Counted from the stretch's first letter, positions 1-9,225 are shown. The stretch: DNA of 64,000 nucleotides from Bradyrhizobium sp. ARR65 (GCF_000472385.1 NZ_AWZU01000010.1:62221-126220), one strand, 5' to 3'. Translations and numbers: made by a program. Notes: generated from the sequence alone by a model not told the origin.

Positions 1-399
1 ATGGGTCTTGATTCCGGTATCGAAGACTTTCGGCCCGAAGCGAACGATCTCGATCTTTGGTTGCTCGATCTTTGGCCGCCACTCGCGCGGTCGAATGGCC
101 ATCCAGACAGCAGGAGGGATACGGTCCGTCAGTTCATGAAACGCGAGGGCGGAGCTGAGGCAGACGATACCGTTCGGAACAAGCTTGGCGGCCTCGGCCA
201 GCGTGTGATTGGCATCAAGCGGCGCGTCAGCCAGTTGATAGAGGCCGCGAGCAAGCTGAACAACAGTACCCTTCTGCTCCATGCGGGAGATGGTCGCGGC
301 CGTGATGTCATGGTTGAGGAATTCGGAAAGCCGAACCATGCCGCGATCCTTAAGCAGATCGAGCGCGCGGTCTTCCTGACGTGTTGAGGTGGCTGCCAT
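1..399 (-). CDS. AbiEi-type antitoxin / transcriptional regulator, C-terminus off the window
   Basis: Reading the minus strand from an ATG at 399 gives 133 uninterrupted codons to the window edge, so the gene is partial. The protein opens with a short winged-helix region (SRMEQKGTVVQLARGLYQL) followed by the conserved hydrophobic stretch ending LSSALAFHELTDRIPPAVW, which is the pattern of the AbiEi antitoxin family ('predicted transcriptional regulator of viral defence'). Such proteins repress their own operon and neutralise a nucleotidyltransferase toxin, AbiEii, normally encoded immediately downstream, here beyond the left edge. A promoter and an inverted repeat lie just upstream. The plus-strand ORF over the same bases has no recognisable protein and is a shadow. 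Family call is firm; the partner is inferred. Confidence 0.85.
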   Translation of the reverse strand, partial: MAATSTRQEDRALDLLKDRGMVRLSEFLNHDITAATISRMEQKGTVVQLARGLYQLADAPLDANHTLAEAAKLVPNGIVCLSSALAFHELTDRIPPAVWMAIRPREWRPKIEQPKIEIVRFGPKVFDTGIKTH

Positions 400-409
400 G
401 GCTCACAAT

Positions 410-459
410 ATGATACAAAACATCACCGATGTCAACAAGCTAGCAAGGTTTTATATCAT
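410..459 (-). promoter_or_regulatory. Operator-promoter of the left-edge abiEi gene
   Basis: Arms ATGATACAAAAC (410-421) and GTTTTATATCAT (448-459) form an 11-of-12 inverted repeat. Between them on the minus strand sits TTGACA (plus 430-435) and, 17 bases on, CATATT (plus 407-412), a plausible -35/-10 pair. AbiEi proteins are known to bind inverted repeats and autorepress, so this is probably the operator. Confidence 0.6.
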
Positions 460-526
460 CATAAGGCATTGATTTTACTTTAGAATATGAAGGAATGCTT
501 GGCCGAGCGCTTCTGAGGCGGCCTCG

Positions 527-1267
527 TCAATCAGGTAGTTGGTCGCGGAGTTGCTCCAAAGTCGCAAACCGAACGCCGAATTCTGTCGCAAGCCAAGTTC
601 TATTCGCCGTATCGAAAATGGAGAGTCCGGCTGAGCGAGCTCGATCGTCAGTACATAAAATATCATTCCGATAAGCAATGTGGGCTGCGACCAGCTCTCC
701 GTCCGCCCACTCAGCACAGGCTTTCAAAAACACCTTTTCAGTGGAAGTCGTTCCGCGCGCGGCGTTCCAGCCGCCTGCTGCATCAAATGCAGCCTTGCCA
801 ACGCCCCGAGACTCAATACGGGCCGCCAGATCGATTTGGCGCTGCTCGCGCTCGTTGTCCTTGGTTTCTGCGAACAGCGTGGGGTCGCGGATTTCCGCAG
901 GACTTGGCAATCCCAGCCAGGCCGCACCTCTCAAAAGCCGAATGCCCGCAGCAAGCGCGCTTTTGAGTTTCTTGGATTGGACCTCAGGCAGGCCAGGGTG
1001 GCGCTTATCGTCAGGGCCGATCGACATGAAATGAACGTGGGGCTGGCCATGCCGCATGACGATGGAAAACGGAAACTGCACGTCCATCGCCGGCCCTGCG
1101 AAATAGGACGCCCGCTCGCTCTTGCGGATCGCTTCAATTCGGAAGCCAGACTCGCAAATGAACCCGGCTATTCGCCCATTCGCAATGGCCGATCGAACAG
1201 ACGCCCAATCCCGATCGTCCGGATCAAAAATCTTTTCCCATGCATTACTATCAAAGGTTACTCGCAC
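527..1267 (-). CDS. PIN-like domain protein
   Basis: A 246-residue protein with the start of a PIN-type nuclease fold (FDSNAWEKIF near residue 5) and a later TDDRA motif (around 207-211) matching the acidic core of PIN domains. PIN proteins are usually Mg-dependent RNases, often toxins or defence effectors. The middle region (45-170) is not a standard small VapC and is unrecognised, so this is a larger relative. The start is a GTG preceded by GGAG. It lies between an abiEi gene and a KAP NTPase remnant on the same strand, which suggests a role in defence, but no antitoxin of the usual VapB type is adjacent. Nuclease activity is inferred from the motif only. Confidence 0.55.
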   Translation of the reverse strand: MRVTFDSNAWEKIFDPDDRDWASVRSAIANGRIAGFICESGFRIEAIRKSERASYFAGPAMDVQFPFSIVMRHGQPHVHFMSIGPDDKRHPGLPEVQSKKLKSALAAGIRLLRGAAWLGLPSPAEIRDPTLFAETKDNEREQRQIDLAARIESRGVGKAAFDAAGGWNAARGTTSTEKVFLKACAEWADGELVAAHIAYRNDILCTDDRARSAGLSIFDTANRTWLATEFGVRFATLEQLRDQLPD

Positions 1268-1400
1268 AATCCAAAATCTCCGACAGACCTGCGCGAAAAA
1301 TGGACATTCCAGGGCCGTGTCGCAGACTCGAATGCCAATTGCATCAGGAAATCAGCCGCCATGAAATGGAGAAAATTCGACCCCTTGCCCCCACGCATGA

Positions 1401-1694
1401 TCATCCCAGCGAAACCAACGAAATAGCTGCCTCGCCGCGAAACCACCAGCAGGCGAAGTTCACGACCGCGATTTCGTCAGCGGCAACGGCATCCTTCAAG
1501 TGATGCTGGGTGAGATTGACAGCACTGCTCTTTCCCGAGCCCCAAGGGCCATTGAGCGCGATCACCGTCCCTTCGGGTGCTTTGATCTTGTGAATGGAGG
1601 CGGCGAGCGCTTGCGCGAACGGATCGATGCCGAACCGGTCTTCGGCAGGTTCCTTGATAGGCGCGTCGTTCGGCGACTGATTGAAGTCGGACAT
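1401..1694 (-). pseudogene. KAP-family P-loop NTPase, N-terminal remnant
   Basis: The first ~97 codons of a KAP NTPase remain: a regulatory N-terminus with FGIDPFAQALAASI, then Walker A in GPWGSGKSS and the following strand ending NFACWWFRGEAA. KAP proteins are normally 500-900 residues with two membrane helices inserted in the P-loop domain; here the frame stops 30 codons after Walker A and no continuation is seen downstream, where the PIN-like gene begins. It is therefore a truncated gene, probably cut by a deletion near 1400. A second, complete KAP gene lies at 52.5-54.9 kb. Confidence 0.8.
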
Positions 1695-1991
1695 GTTTGC
1701 TACCAGCCAATAAATAAGCGCCCGCAAGGGCGCTCGATGGGCGCTCAGTCGGGATCTACCTCATGCGACTCAAGCTGCATTATAGGCCGCCCGGGGCAGC
1801 ACATTTCCAGCCTCATCGAGCCGACAAACCGGCCATTTCACATCCTCAGCTCCTCGGTCTTTTGTGCCGTTTTGTGCCATTTTTGTGCCGTGGATTTTTT
1901 GAGAACGGTTTGGGATCCGCACCGGAATGGCGTTAACCGGTTGTAATAACGGCTTCCCTTCGTACCCAGTGAGAACGAGTCGTAACGTATG

Positions 1992-2015
1992 AAAAAGCCC
2001 GCCAATGGCGGGGCT
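1992..2015 (-). terminator. Terminator-like hairpin
   Basis: On the minus strand the stem AGCCCCGCC/GGCGGGCT is followed by TTTTTC, the form of an intrinsic terminator. No minus-strand gene precedes it, except for a possible tRNA scrap at 2024-2032. Confidence 0.5.
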
Positions 2016-2023
2016 CGTCAAAA

Positions 2024-2032
2024 TTTGGTTGC
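2024..2032 (-). other. Possible tRNA-fMet 3' end scrap (att-site relic)
   Basis: The minus strand reads CCGCAACCA directly before the terminator hairpin. CCGCAACCA is the expected 3' end of initiator tRNA. Only nine bases match, so this could be chance; it would fit an integration scar because islands often use tRNA 3' ends. Confidence 0.2.
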
Positions 2033-2494
2033 GGAGAGACGCAACCACCGATACGGACATTCGGTTCAAGTGGCGATTTGACAGCTGGCGCCCTCCGTTC
2101 CGAACGCAGTGTGTATTTTCTAAGCTATCGGTTTTTCTGCAATCGAGAGTCGTTCCATCTCGTTCTGTTCACGGCCGTTTGGGCCATTTCGTTGCGATAT
2201 CGTTGCGGCGTTCTCGATTGATTCAATGGAGAGGTAGCCGATATCAACGCCCGGCGATCAGACCGCATCGAGCAGGATTTCCTCGAATTAGCGCCCAAAA
2301 CAGGTCCTCTTACCGAGCCCGTTCGGAGACGCCGTTCCGCCGAGGCGAGATTGTTTCTCAGCCCAGCCGAACCATAGTCATCTACCCATACAGACCAATA
2401 AACGTCAGCTTGCTCAATAAGATACAGTGTAAATTGCATGATTTTTCAATGGACTATCCTACAAACGGGCCGTTTCGAGCCTATACTGCAAGGC

Positions 2495-3091
2495 ATGAGC
2501 AAACTCGACGAACTCAAAAAGCACCTAAAGCCCGGCCAGGCCTATCGACGCGCCGATCTGGCGCGCTGGTCGACGTCTGTCGATCGCCACATCAAGCAGT
2601 TGGTTGAGCAGGGTGTCCTGAAGAAACTCTCAGGTGGACTTTACGCCTTTCCGAAGGAGACGGCATTCGGCCTGGCTCCCGCGGCTGACAAGGATGTCGT
2701 GAGCGCGTTTCTGAAGGATGACCGGTTTCTCCTGGCCTCGCCGAATGCCTACAACAGTCTCGGAGTCGGCACGACACAGCTCTATGACAAGACCGTTGTC
2801 TACAATCACAAGCGCCACGGCGAGTTTTATCTGGGCGGCCGCAGGTTTGCCTTTCGCGTGAAGCCGCATTTTCCCAAATCGCTGATGAAGGAATTTTTGC
2901 TTGTCGATCTCGTCAATAACCTCGATCAGCTCGCCGAGGCGAAGGATGAAGTTCTGAAGCGGGTCATGGAACGCGCGGTCGTGTCCGACAGTCCCCGTTT
3001 GCGCCGCCTCGTGCGCACCTATGGAAATGAGCGGACCAAAAAGTTCTTTGAGCGCGCGCTGAGACCGGGTGAACTGCAGCATGCCGCATAA
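2495..3091 (+). CDS. AbiEi-like antitoxin (DUF6088-type)
   Basis: A 198-residue protein starting at the ATG at 2495, preceded by AAGG; a longer in-frame start at 2438 adds 19 residues with no ribosome site and was not used. Residues 10-60 form a winged helix (RRADLARWS, LSGGLYAFPKE), followed by FLLASPNAYNSLGVGTTQLY, typical of the AbiEi/DUF6088 antitoxin group. It overlaps by 11 bases a downstream AbiEii-type toxin gene (3081), the normal type IV toxin-antitoxin arrangement. The toxin gene is broken, so this antitoxin may now be solitary and could cross-neutralise another AbiEii. Confidence 0.85.
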   Translation: MSKLDELKKHLKPGQAYRRADLARWSTSVDRHIKQLVEQGVLKKLSGGLYAFPKETAFGLAPAADKDVVSAFLKDDRFLLASPNAYNSLGVGTTQLYDKTVVYNHKRHGEFYLGGRRFAFRVKPHFPKSLMKEFLLVDLVNNLDQLAEAKDEVLKRVMERAVVSDSPRLRRLVRTYGNERTKKFFERALRPGELQHAA

Positions 3092-3619
3092 CTTCCTGCA
3101 CAATCATCCGGACTTCCCGGATCTGATCCGGATTATGGCGGAAGAGAAGGGCATTGATCCCGCCCTGGTCGAAAAGGACTATTGGATCATGCATTGCCTC
3201 TACGGGGTTTCAGCAGCTCGGCTACACATTCCAACTGAAGGGCGGCACGTCGCTTTCGAAAGGCCACAAGATCATCCATCGATTTTCGGAGGACATCGAT
3301 ATCCTGATCGAACCTCCACCCGACCGCGACGTGAGGACCGGCAAAGAACCAGAACAGTCCGGCGCAAATCAAAACGCGAATGGATTTCTATGACTGGCTC
3401 GCCAAGTCGATCAAAATCGACGGCATTTCGAGCGTCGAGCGCGATACGGCGTTCGACGATATGCCGAACTATCGTGGTGCCGGCATCAGGCTCAGCTACG
3501 ACAGCGTGACCGAGAAAGGCCTCAGAGAGGGCGTGCTGCTTGAGGTCGGCTTCGACACCGTCGCTTCCAACACGCCGAAAGACATCAGCTCCTGGGTCTA
3601 CGATTACGCCGCTGGCAAC
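3081..3619 (+). pseudogene. AbiEii nucleotidyltransferase toxin, frameshifted and truncated
   Basis: Three frames must be joined to read the toxin. Codons from the ATG at 3081 give DFPDLIRIMAEEKGIDPALV and EKDYWIMHCLYG. The frame changes near 3205 to give the catalytic motifs KGGTSLSKG and RFSEDIDI (GG-T/S and D-x-D of nucleotidyltransferases). It changes again near 3343 to give MDFYDWLAKS and later ISSWVYDYA. Homology ends near 3619, exactly where a decayed Argonaute gene on the other strand begins. AbiEii toxins are around 250-300 residues; about 180 codons remain. Two frameshifts plus loss of the C-terminus make it inactive. Junction position is good to about ten bases. Confidence 0.85.
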
Positions 3620-4763
3620 GTTTATGTATTCAACCACGGAAACGCGATACTTGGCAGCAGCCTTGAACCCGGCGATCTCCTCAGGCTGATATGTGGTCGT
3701 CTTATGAATGACGACCCGGTCCGGCATCACACCCGCGCGTTCTCCATATTGGGCGAGAACATCGCTCAAGAGACTCTCGGCCTGTGCCGTGTTCAGATAA
3801 GGCTGCCTTTCCCGACGCTGGTCGTGCTCGATGTTTGCGCCTTTGAAGACGAATGGTTGAACGTCGGTCGAATATGCTTGGGCGACACTTGCATAGACCA
3901 GATGACCACTTCTTTTCTTCATGTGATGGAAAGAAATGCCGACGAAACAGACGTTCCGCGGAAGATCGGTCGGGCGCCAAGGTATTCCGCGCATTTTGTA
4001 ATAAATCGAAGTCGCTATGTTTCAGGCACGTGTCGCGAAACTTTGACCTTTGTCATCCGGGCGATCGATCGTGTCTCGCCGAAGAAACTGTATGGGGACG
4101 GCTTCGTCATGCATCATGGTGCGCGCCTTGATCGCGCGATAGAAGGTGCGGAAAAGCAAGTCGTCGGCCATCGTGTAGAGCGCTTCAGCCGCCTTCAGTT
4201 CATCCGGCGAAGGCTGAAAGAGCGCGAGTTGGTCGCCTTCCTCTTCTGTTCGCAGGATTTCAAGCGCGTGGCGCTCTTCAGGCGTAAGCCCCGGGTTAGA
4301 TACCCGCAAATCACCAAGCTCTGGCTTCACGCAAACTATGATGCAGTCTGGGCTGTCATCTCCGAACAGGCTGCTTATTCGACCGTCGAATATTTCAACG
4401 AGCTCGTCGAAGGATTTGCCCGTCAGCGCATCCTTCAAGGTACTATGAATATTCGTATCTACCGCGCGGACAAAGCGCTCCCCCACGGCAAACTCGCAGT
4501 TCAGGGCGCCTTCTAGTCCAGGCCAATCACGAAATCTATTCGAATTGCCTTCAAACGCCGGCATGAATTGATTGAGCCGACTTAACCACGCCTTTGAAGC
4601 TTCGATGTCTTCGGCGAGTCCAACCGAGCCGAATGCTGCGCAACCCGCGGTCATCTACTGGACCATGGGCTCCAAAGCCGCGCCGCGGATCGACGTCGCG
4701 AGCGGCGTTCGCAAATTCCAGTTCCGGTTCAGGCAGTACGTCGATCTTCAATGGAAGAGCCAT
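3620..4763 (-). pseudogene. Short prokaryotic Argonaute (pAgo, MID-PIWI), decayed
   Basis: The minus strand reads, from an ATG at 4763, LPEPELEFANAARDVDPR and then GAHGPVD, the N-terminal signature of short pAgos. A frameshift near 4605 leads into VGLAEDIEASKAWL and the MID region ending HDEAVPIQFLRRDTI and DKGQSFATRA. An in-frame TGA at 4020-4022, where Trp is expected, is followed by YYKMRGIPWRPTDLPRNV, CFVGISFHH and the PIWI strands PDRVVIHKTT and YQPEEIAGFKAA. The usual catalytic Asp after VGI is Ser, as in catalytically dead short pAgos. The C-terminal ~100 residues are missing at the junction near 3620. Short pAgos work with a TIR/SIR2-APAZ partner that kills infected cells; none is seen upstream. 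Confidence 0.8.
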
Positions 4764-5239
4764 CGACTAAACCTCCTTCCTGAACGTCAATTGTTACAAA
4801 ACCTCCGTCGAGGAGTAGGTCATCGACATGTCGATGGCCAATATTTATTGTCTGCGATCCCTGCGAAAGAAAGCGAGCCCAGAACGTGAGATCGCTTTCA
4901 ACATTCGCGTTGCGGTCAAACTTGATCCTGCGGGTTACCTTGCTCGTGCGCATATATCCGGGCCGGCCGAAGGCTGGCTGCCACAACCCGATCGCACCGA
5001 CGAGGGTTATTGCGCTGAAGCTCCGGGCTGCTCCGGCTTCCGCACTCGGTGTCGGCGTGCGGGTTCGAACAATTGGCTTCGCGGACTGAGTTGCGCCAAT
5101 TGTAGGCGCGTTTCCACACTCTGGTTAACGAACTCTTGTTGCAAAGCTCGGCATTGCAGGCCCCTCGCCTCGCCTTTCTCAAGAGATTGATCATACAACG
5201 AAACGACGCGGGGCGTCTGGGAATATTGGGGCTAAGCTA
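4764..5239. other. 476-base stretch between the pAgo pseudogene and a diguanylate cyclase gene
   Basis: Neither strand holds a recognisable protein; in particular no APAZ, TIR or SIR2 partner for the pAgo is readable here. It presumably carries the promoter of the gene at 5240. Confidence 0.5.
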
Positions 5240-6751
5240 ATGAACGGGCTTTTTTTGAAGCCTAGAACCGTACCAACCAAGCGGCTGCTGGCGCTTGGCA
5301 TCGGTCTCATTTTGAGTTTTTCCGCCATCTACGCTTCCATTCTCTGGGAGATGGCCAATAAGGATTACCTGACGGCCGAGCAGGCCGCCACCAATCTCGT
5401 CGCCACCATCACGAGCGAGATCGAACGCAACATCGAGCTCTACAACCTCTCCCTGCAGGCGGTCGTTGACGGGGTCAAGCTGCCGGAGATCGATACGATC
5501 CGGCCCGAGTTACGCCAAGTTGTCCTGTTCGACCGCGCGGCAACCGCCAAGGATCTGGGCTCGATCCTGGTGCTGGATGCGGCGGGCAACCTCACCCTAG
5601 ATTCAAGGACGCTCACGCCGCGAAAAGCGAATTTCGCCGACCATGATTTCTTCCGGGTACACCAGGCGCGGCGAGATGTCGGCCTTTTCATCAGCGCACC
5701 ATGGGTCACCGGTGAGGGCGAATATTTGATCAGCCTGAGCCGGCGCATCGAGAATGCGGACGGCTCCTTTGGCGGGGTCGTCGCTGGTAGCATGCGCCTC
5801 AGCTACTTTCATGACCTGTTCCGAAAACTGAAGTTCGGTCCGGAAGATTCGATGACGTTGTTTAATACCGAAGGCATGATTCTGATGCGGGCGCCGTTCG
5901 ACGTCGATCAGATCGGGCAGAGCATCAGCCGGTCCCAGGTGTTCAGATACTTCCCGCAGCAGCAGTCAGGCTCATATACAACGACGTCGATTCTCGACCA
6001 TGTCAAGCGGCTGTTCGTTTTTCGGCAGATCGGCAGTCATCCGCTGCTCCTCGCCGAAGGGCTTTCGCTAGACGGTATATACGCGGACTGGTGGCGGGAA
6101 GTGTGGTCGATCAGCCTTGTAGTCGCGGCACTCTTCGTTTTCATGATCGTGCTGACGATCTACCTCATCGCCGCGCTGAAGCGGCGTGCGGCCGTGGAAA
6201 ATCAACTCGCCGTGCTTGCAAATACGGACGGATTGACCGGCCTCTGCAATCGACGACGTTTTGACGAGGCGCTCGAGGCCGAATGGCGACGGTCGCAACG
6301 ATCGGGAACGCCAATCGCGTTGTTGATGATCGACGCCGATCATTTCAAAGCCTACAACGACCAACATGGTCATCAGGCCGGCGATGCCGCCTTGACGGCG
6401 ATCGCAGGCTGCATCGCAGGAGCAACGAACCGGGCCTCAGACCTTGCCGCTCGCTATGGCGGAGAGGAATTCGCCGTGTTGGTGCCTGGCGTGAATGCCG
6501 AGGGGGCGTTTGAACTCGCTGAGAAGATTCGCGGCCGTCTTGCGGCCCTGCGTAGGACGCAGCGCGAGCGTCAGGAGGTCTGTCCGACCATCAGCATCGG
6601 CCTCGCATGTCTAATTCCGCGATCCGGAGATGGTCCAGGCGACTTGGTGCGCGAAGCGGACGAGGCGCTATACTCCGCGAAACGCGACGGACGCGACCGG
6701 GCAGTTATGGCGTCCTCATCGAGCAAACAACGGAGGAAAGTCGCGGCATAG
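5240..6751 (+). CDS. Membrane diguanylate cyclase with periplasmic Cache-like sensor
   Basis: A 503-residue protein that should make cyclic di-GMP from two GTP. A membrane helix (about 13-36) is followed by a ~240-residue periplasmic sensor resembling dCache domains, a second helix (about 287-312) and a C-terminal GGDEF domain. The active site is intact as GGEEF at about residues 407-411, preceded at the canonical five-residue spacing by RASD, the product-inhibition (I) site, so the enzyme is expected to be active and feedback-inhibited. The substrate-binding motif DADHFKAYND is present. It stands alone; no chemoreceptor or phosphodiesterase adjoins it. The ligand sensed is unknown. Confidence 0.92.
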   Translation: MNGLFLKPRTVPTKRLLALGIGLILSFSAIYASILWEMANKDYLTAEQAATNLVATITSEIERNIELYNLSLQAVVDGVKLPEIDTIRPELRQVVLFDRAATAKDLGSILVLDAAGNLTLDSRTLTPRKANFADHDFFRVHQARRDVGLFISAPWVTGEGEYLISLSRRIENADGSFGGVVAGSMRLSYFHDLFRKLKFGPEDSMTLFNTEGMILMRAPFDVDQIGQSISRSQVFRYFPQQQSGSYTTTSILDHVKRLFVFRQIGSHPLLLAEGLSLDGIYADWWREVWSISLVVAALFVFMIVLTIYLIAALKRRAAVENQLAVLANTDGLTGLCNRRRFDEALEAEWRRSQRSGTPIALLMIDADHFKAYNDQHGHQAGDAALTAIAGCIAGATNRASDLAARYGGEEFAVLVPGVNAEGAFELAEKIRGRLAALRRTQRERQEVCPTISIGLACLIPRSGDGPGDLVREADEALYSAKRDGRDRAVMASSSSKQRRKVAA

Positions 6752-6934
6752 TGAAGGGAACGATTGCATCGATTGCGGCCTGCTCGCGCCAGTTAGGTCC
6801 CTCGAAACCGAGATTATCTCAAGCCAAGGGACAGCCGCATCTAGGTCCTAAAGGCAATTTAGGTAGCGCAACGCAGGAAGGACGAGAAATCCGGCGGTTT
6901 ATGTCCGGCAACAGGAGGGAGTGGCGAGGCCGGC

Positions 6935-8344
6935 TCACTCCGCCGCTTCAGCGGGCGGGCTCTTAAGCTCCGAAAATTTCGCTGCCATCGTCGGATTGCC
7001 CCGGGTCAGCTTCTTGATGGTCACGTCCTGCGCCTTGTCGTTCGCGAGGCGCAGGTTGCGATCCGCACCGATCAACGCATCCTTGGTCTTCTGCAGATGA
7101 TCGATGGACTTGTCGATCTCGGCAATCGCCGTCTGGTAGTGCCTGGAGGCCAGATCATAGTTCTTCGAGAACGCCGTCTTGAAAGTCTCAAGCTGATTCT
7201 CAAACTGGGTGATGTCGATATTCTGCGCCTTCACGAGCGCCAGCTCGGTCTTGTACTTAAGCGAATTGGTCGCCGCATTCCGCAGAAGCGTAATCATCGG
7301 TAGGAAGAACTGCGGCCGGATGACATACATTTTCGGGTAGCGGTGGAAGACGTCGACAATGCCGGCGTTATAGAGTTCGTTGTCCGGCTCAAGCAATGAG
7401 ACCAGGATGGCGTACTCGCAGCCCTTCTCGGTCCGGTCCCGGTCAAGCTCCTTGAGGAAGTCCTCGTTTTTGCTCTTCGTTGCGGTTTTGTCGCTTTCGT
7501 TCTTCATCTCGAACATGATAGAGATAATCTCGGTACCGGCCTCGTCCGAGTCGCGGAAGATGTAATCGCCCTTGCTGCCGGTCCGCGCGTCGTTGTCTTT
7601 CTCGAAATACGCCCGCGGAAAGGCCATCGACCGCACCCGGTTGAACTCGGTCTCACAGTGCTGTTCGAGGGTCTCGCCGACCATCTTGGTCGACAGGCGA
7701 GCCTTCATGTCCTTCAGGCGCTCGATCGCGTCGTCGCGATCCTTGATCTGCGTTTCGTACTTGTCCTTCAGCGACTGCTCGGAGAGCTGCTTTTCAAGCT
7801 GCACCTGCTTGATACCGTTCTTCAGCTCATCGCGCTCCTTCTCGATGATGCCGACCGCTTCGGTGACCGCGAGCTTCTTCTGAAGCTCAGCAGCCTCAAG
7901 CTTGGCCTTCAAGTCTTGAATTTCCTTTTCCTTGGCAGCAGTGATTTTGTGCTGCTCGGTGACCAGGAGCGCTTCAGCAAGCTCCGAGGCTGCTTGCTTT
8001 TCGCGCTCCGACTCGGCCAGCGCGTTCGCGAGCCTGTCACGCTCCTTCTCCACGGTACTGAGCGCTTCACTGACGGCAAGCTTCTGAGCGACCTCACTCC
8101 CCTCAAGCTTGGACTTCAACTCCAGGATCTCGGCGTCCTTGGCGGCCGCAGCCTTCTGCAGATCGTTGCTCACCTGGGCCTTGGCCAATTCAACAGCGCT
8201 CTGCTTATCACGCTCGGCTAGTTCCAGCCGTTCGTGGAGTTGCTGTGCGAAATCGGCGTCACGGACCTGCTTCAGGATATCCGCGTAACCGGACTCGTCG
8301 ACTTTGAAGGCCTTGTCACAGTGGGGACAGATGATCTCGTGCAT
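6935..8344 (-). CDS. DUF2130 family coiled-coil protein with N-terminal zinc-knuckle-like motif
   Basis: 469 residues. The N-terminus has one CPHC pair (residues 6-9), followed by a charged coiled coil (about 30-220) rich in K/E/A/Q, then the DUF2130 domain beginning [16 protein letters not shown] and continuing [30 protein letters not shown]. The D...E-x-K spacing in the last two pieces resembles PD-(D/E)XK nuclease folds; that is my reading. The start at 8344 was preferred over an upstream ATG at 8380 because AGGA precedes it and the homologous part begins MHEIICPHC. Cellular role is unknown; such genes often lie in accessory regions. Confidence 0.85.
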   Translation of the reverse strand: MHEIICPHCDKAFKVDESGYADILKQVRDADFAQQLHERLELAERDKQSAVELAKAQVSNDLQKAAAAKDAEILELKSKLEGSEVAQKLAVSEALSTVEKERDRLANALAESEREKQAASELAEALLVTEQHKITAAKEKEIQDLKAKLEAAELQKKLAVTEAVGIIEKERDELKNGIKQVQLEKQLSEQSLKDKYETQIKDRDDAIERLKDMKARLSTKMVGETLEQHCETEFNRVRSMAFPRAYFEKDNDARTGSKGDYIFRDSDEAGTEIISIMFEMKNESDKTATKSKNEDFLKELDRDRTEKGCEYAILVSLLEPDNELYNAGIVDVFHRYPKMYVIRPQFFLPMITLLRNAATNSLKYKTELALVKAQNIDITQFENQLETFKTAFSKNYDLASRHYQTAIAEIDKSIDHLQKTKDALIGADRNLRLANDKAQDVTIKKLTRGNPTMAAKFSELKSPPAEAAE

Positions 8345-8382
8345 GGTTCCTGTCCGGATCGGGGCGGCTGCTGTTGTCATTC

Positions 8383-8418
8383 AAAAAGGGGCTGGCTCCC
8401 TTAGAATCGGGCCAGCCG
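8383..8418 (-). terminator. Intrinsic terminator for the HTH/hypothetical operon
   Basis: On the minus strand GGCTGGC and GCCAGCC pair around a 14-base loop and are followed by CCCCTTTTTT. It lies downstream of the minus-strand genes ending at 8698 and just before the DUF2130 start, separating the two units. Confidence 0.65.
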
Positions 8419-8697
8419 CAGCGAGAACAAAGAACAAGCAACTTTGAAGGGTCAAGCCGGAAGCCGCGGTTTTGCGCATTTTGCTTTGGCAATCCCCCGC
8501 TTTCCGAGGCGCCGGCCACGTCGCTCGGACGGCTTGTTGAGTTGAGGGAAAGCTGCCGAGCAGCGAGTCAGAGCTGGGCATCGCTCGCACGACGGGACGT
8601 TCGACGATTCGACCGGCGAAGGCTTGATCAGAGAAAGCCCGCGCTGCGGACCTATTCACCCGACACGACCGGCCGAGATCAATGCGCAACCAGGCGA

Positions 8698-9197
8698 CTA
8701 TCGCCAGCTCATTTGTTCTGCGAGACGGCCTAGGCTCTTGATCGCCAGCTCGTAATAGTGGGCCGATTTATCCGCAAATCCTGCCTTGAGGATCGCGGCA
8801 TTGGTTTCGGGAGCGGCCCACCCCTCGAATATCTGTCGCCTGGTTTGTCCGTCCCAACCTGCGCGCCCCCTTGGACTCCAGACGAAGTCGCGACCGCCTG
8901 TTTTGCTGAGCCTGGTCTGCAACTCTTCGAGCGAAGTTGTCAGCGTTAGGCGCGCCAGCGCCGCCAACATCTCGAATCCTTCAAACAGCTTGGTGAACTC
9001 GGTACCCACGAAAATGAAATCCGTGCACCATCCAGGCAGTATGTCATGAAGGTGGTCGCTCAGAGGCGTTTTTCGCTTCTCAAGGCCCTCCAGGACCTTC
9101 CAGGCATCGTTGTCCCCGCCCTCCAGGAGCACAACGATCGTTCTGGATCACGGAGTGCTGCCTGCGCGTCACCTGTATGTTGCGCTAACAAGAGCAT
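8698..9197 (-). pseudogene. Hypothetical protein, probably frameshifted
   Basis: An ATG at 9197 with a perfect AAGGAGG seven bases upstream opens MLLLAQHTGDAQAALRDPE. That frame then degenerates, while from about 9145 an adjacent frame continues VLLEGGDNDAWKVLEGLEKR to a stop at 8698 (144 codons if an in-frame GTG at 9132 is used). The two parts together make a ~166-residue protein of unknown family, with one base lost or gained near 9145. The ribosome site argues that the upstream part is the original start. It follows the HTH regulator by 28 bases in the same operon, so it may be its partner, possibly the toxin of a pair; no motif supports that. Confidence 0.5.
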
Positions 9198-9225
9198 CCA
9201 ACAGCCTCCTTGTAATGTCGTCACG

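Larger units (their letters stand above)
1695..2494. other. 800-base stretch without a gene
   Basis: No convincing coding frame on either strand. It contains a minus-strand terminator-like hairpin and a possible tRNA-fMet 3' end scrap (listed separately). The thrice-repeated TTTTGTGCC near 1860-1890 is simple repetition of unknown meaning. Confidence 0.5.

Noticed and set aside
1..387. 128-codon plus-strand ORF at the left edge
   Set aside because: It is antisense to a clear AbiEi protein and has no family resemblance.
680..1426. 248-codon plus-strand ORF
   Set aside because: Shadow of the PIN-like gene on the other strand; composition atypical and no motif.
3380..4516. 378-codon plus-strand ORF as one gene
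   Set aside because: Only its first 80 codons are genuine (abiEii relic); the rest is antisense to the Argonaute pseudogene.
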